The notes under the pieces were generated by a model, which was given only the letters and a program-made list of their open reading frames with translations, was not told the origin of the DNA and did no database searches. A program made the translations under genes and the position numbers. A DNA stretch of 64,000 nt from Russula earlei (taxonomy: Eukaryota > Basidiomycota > Agaricomycetes > Russulales > Russulaceae), in contig JAGFNK010000002.1 in the NCBI GenBank assembly GCA_025769875.1, positions 124,001 through 188,000 of the forward strand, in the 5' to 3' direction. How positions within the stretch are numbered: the stretch's first letter is position 1; every line of letters begins with the position of its first letter. This document shows, piece after piece, positions 22,186 to 31,591 of this stretch.

Positions 22186-23740
22186 CTACCGCATATCCAT
22201 GGGTGGGATCCAATCGGGGACGTTGTCCCAAGAGAATCGCGGGGCCGCGAAGGCAGTGCGAACATTTTCCGGCAATAACGAGGAATAGTTTGCTGGTAGT
22301 AAACTGTCATATGGATCTCGACCCGGCTTGTACGTCGACTTGGCATTAGCAAAATCAGGGGCAACAGATCTCGCATGCGGCCTGGGGCCACCCGTGGACC
22401 CGGTCAGCGATACTGGCGATACACTCTGCCCAAAGGCTGACAGTTGAGCTGAGCCTAGAGTACCAAAGGCAGAAGTGGGAGTCGTTTGGGAGAAGGCGGA
22501 AGCGGCGGGGGTTGCCTGGCCAAATGATTGACCGAACGTCGAGGTATTCTGCGATGGCTGGCCGAATGGCGCTGTGGATGGTTGGCCAAATGCTGAATCG
22601 GGAGCGGATGGAGGTTGCCCGAAAGCTGAGGGGGCAGCATTGGGGGCACCGAAAGGAGACGCTTGCCCAAATCCGGAACTTGACGTTTGGCCAAAGGCGC
22701 TGGGTACTCCGAAGGCTGAGTTTGTCGAAGTAGGGTTGACGGTGCCGAAGGCCGATTGTCCGAAAACAGGGGAGGTAGTAGGATTGGTCGCCGCGGTTGC
22801 AAATGCTGACGGCCCTGGTCCAGCAAAGGCAGAAAACGCTCCGCCATTCGCAGCTGCACCATCAAATGTAGGGTTGACGACGGAAGGCTGACCAAAGGTA
22901 GAAGAGCCCTGACCGAAGGCAGGGGCAACAAAGGCAGGTTTCCCATAGGCAGAAGATCCTTGTTGCTGTCCAAACGCTGACGCTGGTCCAGTACTCTGAG
23001 CACCAAAGACTGAGGGCTGTCCGAATGCAGACGAATTTGCTGCACCAAATGCCGAGCCTCTCTCTGCTGAACCCCGAAATACGGACGCGTTGTTCGGCGG
23101 GTCAGGTCCAAGACTATTTCTCTTCGCGGCTTCGAAGGCGCCTTTAATGTCATTGCGCGCATTTGCAAAGACTTGTTCGGCATTCGTAAACGCATTCTGT
23201 TCGTATTGAAGCTTTGTCACATACGATTAAGGAATCGTCTAATCGGATGCCAGGGGTAACGCACATATTCATTGATATTTCCACTTCGCATGGCTGCGAC
23301 TGCTTTGAGACGAAGCTCTTCGGGTGATTCGTCAAGTGGCGGCAGAAGATTTTTCTCATGCTTCGCTGGTCCGTAGGATGACAGTGGCCACGTTGGTTTG
23401 TCGGCTTTGAAATCAAAATCCTTTGTCATGGTATCGAGGCTTTGAGACTGACATCAGCTAGCCCGACATGATAAAGATAAACTCGTTGCATGCCTGTACG
23501 GAATAGTCTTCTGGACGTTCGTAGGGGTCCACGTTGAGCCTAAAGATTTATTGAGGAAGGCGGTCAATAGCAGAATTACGCAAGGCTTACCACCAAAGGT
23601 CGAGCGTGCCTGGCCGTTCTGGGGGTGCTCATTACGACATTGGTTTCCATATCTGCATGTGCCGCGAAGGAAATATTGACAGACAACCTGTATGTGAGTG
23701 AATGAGTAGCTTGGCTGGCATATGCGGTGACTCCCACCAT
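22186..23740 (-). CDS. NUP42: CCCH-finger FG nucleoporin Nup42 / Amo1
   Basis: An FG nucleoporin on the cytoplasmic face of the pore that binds Gle1 during mRNA export. The N-terminal CCCH finger lies at 23687-23600: VCQYFLRGTCRYGNQCRNEH (C-x7-C-x5-C-x3-H). Small exons follow (VDPYERPEDYSVQACNEF), then DKPTWPLSSYGPAKHEKNLL and DESPEELRLKAVAAMRSGNI, both typical of fungal Nup42/Amo1. Next is a long FG region of roughly 20 units such as SAFGQ and STFGQPS. The conserved C-terminal Gle1-binding tail reads PANYSSLLPENVRTAFAAPR and WDNVPDWIPPM. The best start makes exon 1 just the ATG codon (23740-23738), spliced by a 50-nt intron to the finger exon. It is divergent from MLH3, with start codons 88 bp apart. 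Confidence 0.9.
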
Positions 23741-23828
23741 GATCTGATCGACGAAGGGAGGTTGTGTTGTATACGGGCCGGGGCTCCGCGACTTGTCAGG
23801 ATCCATGTGACACATACGGTCTATCAAG

Positions 23829-26800
23829 ATGAGCTCCACCAAAACCTTGCAGACGCTTTCTGAGCCAGTCCGTACTAGATTGCGCTCAACTCAGATCCTC
23901 ACTTCATTGCCTCAAATCGTGTCTGAACTCGTCCAAAATTGCCTCGATGCCTCCGCATCTCATATTGACGTAGGGGTCGACTGTCAGGAGTGGGAGTGCT
24001 GGGTTCAAGATGATGGTCATGGCATCGCGAGAAGTGGATTAGATGCACTTTCGAAGGGCTGCGAAGCTGGGAGGTACAGTATGTCCCTCCTTTGTCTGTT
24101 ACAGACACCTCCAGTGTAACAATTTGAACCAGACACGTCCAAAGCCAATACTCTAGACTCCCTTGGAGACATAAGCACATTTGGGTTTAGAGGTGAAGGT
24201 AGTGTTCATAATTCATGCTGTCAGACATGTTTTTATGACGACTGTGTAGCTCTGGCATCAGCAGCTGATGTCTCATGTCTGGAAATCACCTCCCGGACAG
24301 CCATATCTAGACAGACATGGTCTGTCATCACTAAGGTGCTGACCTTCTTGTTGTCTTCTTTCTGTTCCTGAAATCCAGAAGAACGGCCGCTGTCTTTACA
24401 ACGGACCCGCCGTCCGTTGGCGAATGGAGCATTCAGGGACGGTTGTATACCTTCGCGACATATTTCACAACGTAAGTCCGATTGTAGCCCCCACACCGTG
24501 ATACGTCTAAGATGTCACCATAGTTGCCGATCCGACGCAGCTCCCATCCTCGACCGTCAAGGACAATGGAAATAATTTGCCGAGGCATAGAAACCTTCGC
24601 CTTGGTGTTTCCTTCAGTGGCATTTACTGTCAGCACCTTACGGCAACCGTCAAAAATTGGCACCCGTACTGATCGAATTCTGCATATACCGAGGGTTCCT
24701 AAGATTTATCCTCTTTTATTCTGTTTTTCTCACTGAAGGACCCCCAGACGGTATCCATCCTATCCGCATTTCGTCACATAGTTGGTAAAACTCTGGCAGA
24801 TGTGCGTCTGCTTATCTTGTCGATGAACCGTCTAAATGCCTTTTCTCAGGAAGTAGACGATGTTGCCGTCTCATTCGGTACAATGAAGCTCGAAGGTTTC
24901 ATTAGTCTTACAGGATCACATACGAAGGAAAGCATTCCACATTTTGACAACCGTTCCGAACTGAGTTCTATAAACAGGCTCACCAATATATTTGTCAGCA
25001 TCATTCGCTGCTTGGGCTACCAAGTGTCTAATTCCATAGTCAGATATCAACCGCCATCCACTTTCCCCAGCTCATCACTTGTATCGCAATATCGACCTAA
25101 TCTTTTCTAATAGCAACTTCTCAAAGAAAGTGCGTATGTGATACCCTTTGACTAGGATACTGTTGTGACCGCTGACATGTAGGTTTTATGCACTGATACC
25201 ACAAATCACCCCCGTCGACGTCGTCAGTGAAACTATTTCATCAATTTCGACTAATTAGACATTGCCGCAGATGCTCGGCGTTCCCCACATAAACCTGATC
25301 AAAGGCCTATATACGTTCTTAGCTTGACCGTTCCGCCACAAGACGTAGATAATTGTTTGGAACCAGGAAGGTCGTTGATTCATGTTTCAGTGAGCTTTCG
25401 TTAACTCTAATGCGAAAACTGTCGCGTACCAAGCTATATTTCAGAATGAAGATGCTATAACTGCCTTCTTTGATTCCGTTATCAACGGCTTTCTACATCG
25501 CCACGGGTTCCTTGTCAGTGATGAAATCCAACCGGCATCACCAAAAAGGCGTCGGAAGATGACCGGGGAGGATTTGTTCAAAAATGAACCTGACCTTCGG
25601 GCCTCATGGCAGATATCTTGTAAAGGTAGAGCGCCATTTAGCCCGCGCAACATGCAGCCCATTACCCGTGAAGAGGACAACGGGCCCTCGTTGCACGTCA
25701 ACCCCGTGGTGATATCGCTTTCCTTGGTATTCTGTCCTATCTCATTCTTGTCTCAGGGAAATGACGATGACGACAACAATGGGATCGTGTGGATAGATCC
25801 CAGCTCTGGTGTCACGTTTGTAATCGACAAGTGGACGGGTAATTCGTATCCTCGCACCCCACTGGGCCAAGAATTCGACGAGGACAATGCACAGGCGGTT
25901 AACCTCACACGAAGAACACTCACTGTCACTGACTCTGGCGACTGTGAGGGGGAGGCCCCACAGTGGATTCTCGATGCCTTGCAGGTGTGCACCACATCTA
26001 TGAATACAAGACGGCGCCTCTAACTTACGATCTTCATGGAAGGATAATTCTGCTTACTTTGTCAGGGAACGACCAATACCTTCAGTCTCTCAGCGACTTC
26101 CGAGTCTTCTTTCCCTCTCTTCCAAGCATGTTGTACCTACAACGTGTGTCACACACTCTGAGAGGTGGCCCGACCGTCCCCTCTCCATCTTCGATGAGAC
26201 ATCTTCATGGTGTCTTCAAAAGGACGACCTGGCCCGTATGAAGGTGATAAACCAGGTTGACAGGAAGTTCATCATTTGTGTAGTCGACGAAACTAAGGAA
26301 GGTGACGATAGCGGCCAAGTATCAGACTGTCCAAAACGCATGTTGGTCCTCGTCGATCAGCATGCTGCTTCCGAACGAGTCCGTGTGGAGGGTTTCTTGA
26401 AGACCTTGTGTCACAATTTTCTCACTTTTGAACGCAAAGGGATTGAAAATGTGGATCGTGTCGAACTGGACCCGCCACGCCCAATTTTTCTCAGCCGGAG
26501 GGAAGCATCCAGACTCCGTAGCACACAGAACATATTGGGAAGATGGTGTTTCGATCTGAGCTGGCCGGAGCCTGAGAGCTGTGACCAAATCGTGGACCAA
26601 GATGCGTCTGAACGACTTCTGGTGCACAGCGTACCGCACGTAGTCAGCGAGAAGGTACGGCGGCGATCGTTTCTGTTTAAACTATGTTCATACGTTTACC
26701 AGCTTCTCGCGGGGGATGAGCTCCGTAATTTCCTTAAAGAACATGCGGGCGAATCGGAGACGGATGATGTTCCCCCCGCTCTAGGATCAGGGACTTGTGG

Positions 26801-27124
26801 AGGTAACGGAAATCACCTCACATGGCACAAGGCGCTCCGCTGGTGCCCCAAGGGTTTACTCGGGCTTGTTAATTCAAAGGCGTGCAGAGGTACCGCGTTC
26901 AACCACGGGAAGCGAACTTGGCTGACGTTATGAAAGGTGCTATCATGTTCAACGATCCTCTTTCGATTGAACAATGCGAAAGGTTGATGGGTCAACTCGC
27001 CGAGACTGCGTTTCCCTTCCAGTGTGCACATGGAAGGTCAGTCCCTCCCGCTAGGCACCGGAGCTTGTCCGTTGACGTAAAGAACTATCAGACCATCCTT
27101 AGTACCACTGCCTGGGATGTCTGA
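23829..27124 (+). CDS. MLH3: DNA mismatch repair protein Mlh3 (MutL homologue)
   Basis: Mlh3 pairs with Mlh1 to form the MutL-gamma endonuclease used in meiotic crossing over and minor mismatch repair. It starts MSSTKTLQTLSEPVRTRLRS. The ATPase motifs are ELVQNCLDAS, VQDDGHGI and STFGFRGE. GTVVYLRDIFHN, then after an intron LPIRRSSHPRPSRTMEII, matches the GHKL-transducer region. The C-terminal endonuclease motif is exact: DQHAASERVRVE (DQHA-x2-E-x4-E), followed by KACRGAIMFNDPLS (split by an intron at about 26889-26935) and the AFPFQCAHGR motif. Directly after CAHGR the frame drifts to unrelated sequence ending at 27124. The expected continuation (QSLPLGTGACPLT, stop 27078-27080) sits one base out of frame, so a +1 shift or base-call error near 27039 is likely. 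Confidence 0.92.
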
Positions 27125-27347
27125 GTATCCTCCTGTGCGGGATCGGGGACGGAAGGTCGACTGGGGGCTGAGTGGACAGATTTAGAGGTAGACGATGTCG
27201 AGAGTGTCAGACGGAGGATACGAATACCTGTGACGTCACCACTTCGCATTGATATAAGAGGAGACCCAATCGGTGCGATCGTGTGATCCATTGTGACAGG
27301 GCTCACCAACACCAAGCTGCGTCCCACCACCCGCATTTTTACACACC

Positions 27348-27934
27348 ATGGGAAAATCGATCGCAAAGGTTGTCTACAAACCCGACCCTAATGCGTCAGA
27401 CGTGTTTCTCGTCATTGTCAACCCTGTAGAGGTACGTTCATCGCGAAGGTTACTGAGAGATCTGCTCATCATGTTCCAGTTCAAGAAATGGAAGGATGGT
27501 GGTAATTATTCCTCTTGCATTCAATGTTCGTTGAGCTTGCTAAGAACAGGTGCTTTCAGACAGGTAGGCCCAGTCGTTCCTCACAGAAGTTGATATAACA
27601 TCCGTGTCAGGACCATCCCTCTAGTTGATGTGGTTGATTGTATGTGATCTCCGAATGTCCGACCATTATCCTCCCTCATCGCAGATCGATGGCAGCGTTC
27701 GAGATTCTTTCTTCCAATCAAGGGCCACAAGGACTCTTGCGCCGCCCTTCAAAGCAGGAACTGGACAACGTATTTGGCACACACGTTGACGTCGATGTCA
27801 TTCAGTACATCTTGGGGAAGGGCAAGGAAGAAGCGAGCGAAAGTATCACGTCTGGAAAGTGGGGCAGCAAGAACGATTCGAAGGGAAGTGCTTTCTTGGA
27901 CAACCGGGGCGGAAGCAGGACAACGGGAATCTGA
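27348..27934 (+). CDS. RTC3: Rtc3-like single SBDS-domain protein
   Basis: This is a stand-alone homologue of the N-terminal domain of the ribosome maturation factor SBDS/Sdo1, like yeast Rtc3 (111 residues; linked to RNA metabolism and telomere capping, mechanism unclear). Exons that give an unbroken protein of 125 residues: 27348-27431, 27480-27501, a 4-nt exon 27560-27563, 27611-27639 and 27696-27934. Spliced, they read MGKSIAKVVYKPDP, FKKWKDGDRTIPLVDVVDSF, EILSSNQGPQGLLRRPSKQE, LDNVFGTHVDVDVIQYILGK. The DG-D-xxIPL-xxVVDSF segment is the family core and only appears when the 4-nt exon ACAG is used. The C-terminal 35 residues are polar, Gly/Ser-rich. It lies 95 bp upstream of the nucleoside hydrolase. 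Confidence 0.9.
27560..27563 (+). other. RTC3: 4-nt micro-exon of RTC3
   Basis: The tetranucleotide ACAG sits between a good acceptor (GCTTTCAG) and a good donor (GTAGGC). Without it the flanking exons do not join in frame. With it the join reads KDGDRTIPLVDVVD, matching the family. This is a manual splice model, not a confirmed transcript. Confidence 0.7.
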
Positions 27935-28029
27935 GTTGAGGGGACGCTGTTGTTGTATTGTTTGTTTGTAATCAGCCGAATCGCCTTGCTAGGGTCATAT
28001 GACTTGGCACTCAGCTTTGCAATAGCACC

Positions 28030-29384
28030 ATGAACTACGTCTGGCTCGATTGTGATCCGGTACGGCTCTGTCACCACCTCGTGCATTTTGACCAAAGACG
28101 ACGCCAGGGACATGACGACGCCACTGCCATCCTGCTGGCGCTTCATTCGACAAATATACGCCTTCTTGGCGTTTCAACTGTACGGCGGTGCCTGTGCAAC
28201 ACATCCTGCACGATCCTCGCTCAAGGCTATTTTCTTAAGGTGCACGGGAACACTGCGGCCGAGAATACCAAAGTCAACGCCGCGCGATGCTTGCACGCGT
28301 TCGCGGCTCCAGGGCACGTCAAGGTGTACCCTGGCGCCGCCGCGCCACTCCTCCGTCCAGCTCGGCACGACTCTGAGATCCACGGACCCGGCGGGCTGGG
28401 CGGCGTCGAGGGCCTTCCGTTGGCCGACTCTGAGGCGGTGCGAGCACGCATCGACGACAGTCTCCCAGCGGTCGAGGCCATGGCCGCCGCGATCGGGCGG
28501 ACGTGGAACGCCGGCGAGGGAGTCAAGGTCACGGTCGTGGCGACGGGGCCGCTGACGAATGTCGCGCTATTCGTGAGCGTTTATCCGCGGCTCCTCTCGG
28601 TCGCGGTCGAACGGATCGTGTTCATGGGCGGAGGAATCGGCGTCGGAAATCGTTCCGCGGTTGCAGGTAAGGAAGGAGGAGGAGGAGGAGGATTCTGACG
28701 TTGGCATTGATATCAATTATATGTGTGCGACAGAATTCAACATCCTATGCGATCGTCCGTGCTTCCCATCTCCTTTTTTCCTCTGCCTGCCCATCGCCCT
28801 GACTCGCAATGCCGTGATAGCCGAAGCCGCCCAGATAGTTTTGAATGCGACCGTGCCCAAGACCATGATACCCCTCAACGTCACTCACAAGGCCATAGTG
28901 ACCGACTCGATACATAATAAGCTGCTCAACCCGACGTCCCACGAGGCACACCCCGGAGTTGCGAGCAGTCCGCTCCGGCAAATGCTCTCGACTCTGGTTC
29001 ACTTCGTCCGGGAGAAGTACAAGCTGATCTTTGGTTTCATGGACGGCCCCCCCCTTCATGATGCATTGACGATAGGTTACGTTTCTCATCCGGAATTATT
29101 CATCGGACGACGACACAGGGTGGATGTAGAGTTGGCCGGAACGCACACGTCAGGGGAAACGGTGGCGGATGTCTGGGGATACCTGAAGTCGGATGACACT
29201 TGGGGAAGGACGGGCAGAAACTGCGAAGTTGCGACAGATCTTGATGTCTGCGTTGTCTTGCACATTTCTCAGACGTTGGTGCTGACGGGCCCCTTCCTAG
29301 GTCACAGCATTTTTTGATCTGCTTCTTGGTTGCGTTGCTAGATGTGACGAGGTGTCACCGTTGAATCTAGGAACCAAGAACTAA
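28030..29384 (+). CDS. URH1: Nucleoside hydrolase (uridine/inosine type)
   Basis: It hydrolyses the N-glycosidic bond of ribonucleosides in nucleoside salvage. Exon 1 (MNYVWLDCDP) splices to GHDDATAILLALHST, forming the DxDPGxDD metal motif. An intron (GTACGGCGG...TTCTTAAG) then joins GVST to VHGNTAAENTKVNAARCLHA. Further motifs are VTVVATGPLTNVALF, RIVFMGGGIGVGNRS, EFNILCD, and VPKTMIPLNVTHKA, with a late catalytic region HDALTIGYVSHPELF. The last intron (donor after ATDLD, acceptor CTTCCTAG at about 29300) gives VTAFFDLLLGC and a stop at 29382-29384. The uninterrupted frame instead reads into that intron and stops at 29317. Full-length domain, all metal-binding acidic residues visible. Confidence 0.9.
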
Positions 29385-29601
29385 AGCGATAGGTCGCAGT
29401 ACGTGAATACAACGTAGTCTTTTACTGGCCGAATGTTGGGCCTGGATTCTGTTATCAACTTGATTAGGCGATAGACGGGGACAGGGAAAGGCCGAGGCTG
29501 ACATGATGATGACAGTTAGCTATCGTTGCCTCCGATTCAGTTCAGGTCTCGATTTGCAGATATAAAACGAGTTCCTTCCCATATTCTCACCTTGATTCGC
29601 A

Positions 29602-31240
29602 ATGGCCACCCTCCTCTCACGCATCCCATTCGACTCCGCCGTCTTGAATGCCAATGCTCTCTCCAAATTCAATGACTCCCAACGCCCCACAGAGTCTTCC
29701 CCGACGAATCTAACTTCCAACTCCCCCCCTCCACAGTCAGAACCTCCCAGTGCCCCCGCACGGAGCGAGCCCGCGCCCAACGCTGTTCTCTCCTGATCTC
29801 GAGACGCAGGATCTCGAGACGCAGGAGTCGCTCGACACTGAGGTGCTTGACTTTCAGAAATCTTCCACTAATCAGCAAGCCTCCGATGTCGAGGCTGACA
29901 AAACCACGGGTGATATCGCAGACCTCATTGCCCAGTATGGCTCCTCCTCGGCTACGTCATGGCTAGAGTTTGGTCGCTATAAGATTTGGCGTCCAGATGT
30001 TCCCATTCACCAATCCTCTTTCCCCCCCGTTCAAGGCTATCTCAGATCCGATCCCTATGTTTTCGCATGGGGTAACCCGATAGTTTCCGACCCCTCTGCC
30101 CTGGAGGCAACATGCGCCGCGTTCATCGATTGGGCCAAGACTCAGAAGCTCCATCCCATCTGGCTTTGCGTCGACAGTCAGATGGAGCAAGTTCTTGGTG
30201 CTCAAGGCTCTCAATTTGGATGGAGTACTCTCAGCTGTATCGTTGAAGATTTCCTCGACCCGCGCTCCGTCGTCGAGCTCGCTCACTCTCACGGTGGAGG
30301 ATCCGAGGTCAAGGACTTCAAGAAGAACCTTCGTCGCGCTGAGCGCGAGGATGTTCAAGTCCGTGAGGTTCAGCCTGAGCAATGGACCGACGCGATGAAG
30401 CGTCAGGTCGAGCAAGGCATTGCCAACTGGAAGAAGAGCAAGTCCGGCATCCAGATTGCTTCCGTGAGTCACTCTCTCCCGCTTGTCGCCCCTCTTGTCC
30501 TCTGACGACGTTTCGCCTCTTAGACGTCCTTCCAACCTTGGCTCGACTTCGAGCACCGTCGCTACTGGATCGCCGAGAAGGGTTCCGACATCGTTGCGAT
30601 CCTTGTGCTCACTGGCATCCACCACACACAGTACCAGATCAAGAATGCCGTGTCTTTCCCGAACGCACCGCGGGGCACTTCGGAGATGATCATCTACCGC
30701 GCGATGGCGGACATCCAGGACGAGGGCGTTCCGTCAGACGATTCGGATCGCAAGTCGGAATACGGAGCGCTCGTGTGGACGCAGACGGACCTTGAAGTCG
30801 CCCGCAGGACCCAGGAGAGCTCGAGCCACTCGCGCTCCTCGAGCGTCGACTCGGGTCGTTCTGAATCTCCCGCAAGTTCGCAGAGCTCGTCTGGCAAGTC
30901 CACTCCTTCCGGTTTCCGACCCAGTGGCGTCGCCGTGACATTTGGCATCACGGCATCCGACACTCTCACACCTGTCGACAACCTGGGCGGCTGGAAGATC
31001 ACATGGCTCAGCAAGACCTACAACAAGGTCGTTGGTCTCACAGGTCTGACACGGCGCGGGGACTTCCGGGTACGTAACTCCCCCTTCTAACCCCCCCGCA
31101 TAATAAGTTGCCCGGACGCTGACTCGGCCTCCCAGAACAAGTTCCATTCAAAGCACATGCCGATGTATGTCTGCTACTCTGCGGACGAGGGCTTCGGTCT
31201 TGATGGTGTCAACAAACTCATCAAGTGCTTACGGCAATGA
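29602..31240 (+). CDS. Stand-alone DUF2156 (GNAT-like) aminoacyl-transferase family protein
   Basis: The main exon (29737-30465) holds the first half of a DUF2156 domain, related to the catalytic part of MprF lysyl-PG synthases: GYLRSDPYVFAWGNPIVSDP, FIDWAKTQKLHPIWLC, KDFKKNLRRAEREDVQVREV. After an intron (GTGAGT...CTTAG) follow TSFQPWLDFEHRRYWIAEKG and the second GNAT half (VTFGITASDTLTPVDNLGGW, KTYNKVVGLTGLTRRGDF). A last exon ends GLDGVNKLIKCLRQ. In fungi this family includes enzymes that attach amino acids from aminoacyl-tRNA to ergosterol; whether this one does is inference. A 43-nt intron (29694-29736) with a CTAAC branch site is needed to join the first exon (MATLLSRIPFDSAV) in frame. 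A perfect 15-bp tandem repeat (29795-29824) encodes DLETQ twice. Confidence 0.8.
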
Positions 31241-31591
31241 ACGCTCCTATTCCTCCCCCACGGGCTTCACCTTCATATCTTCACCTCCCTGCTCACAACA
31301 ATCAATCGCCTCCAACATGATACGCTCGTCCACACATCTGCCTGATATCACTCACGACGCTGCATCCATCGCATATCACACGGTTTCGCGCCTTGTATGT
31401 TTCGTATTGTAGACTACCGTTCCTCGGAACATTTCGCTTATCACACGACGTTCTATTGTTATGTTATTCATATTGAACCGGTTTGGCATTACATTACAGT
31501 TACACTTTGTGTGTATACAGTATTATGAGGCACCACAGACCTTGACCTATCCATTGGGTGTGTGTGTGTGTGTGGTGTGAATCTATGGGAT
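31241..31591. other. Convergent intergenic region with GT microsatellite
   Basis: About 350 bp between the facing stops of the DUF2156 gene and SWA2. A (GT)n run lies at 31559-31574, within 20 bp of the SWA2 stop and so probably inside its 3' UTR. No gene seen. Confidence 0.5.

Noticed and set aside
22455..23195. Long minus-strand frame rich in Leu/Pro over the nucleoporin gene
   Set aside because: It is the out-of-phase reading of the FG-repeat region. The repeats keep a second frame open but the true frame carries the SAFGQ units and conserved C-terminus.
28661..29317. Stop at 29317 as the end of the nucleoside hydrolase
   Set aside because: An intron after ATDLD followed by VTAFFDLLLGC gives the expected C-terminus, ending at 29384.
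29963..30625. 220-codon minus-strand frame
   Set aside because: It lies antisense to the well-supported DUF2156 exon and its composition mirrors that codon usage.
30690..31147. Minus-strand frames of 83 to 137 codons over the DUF2156 gene
   Set aside because: Antisense shadows of its second half; no recognisable domain.
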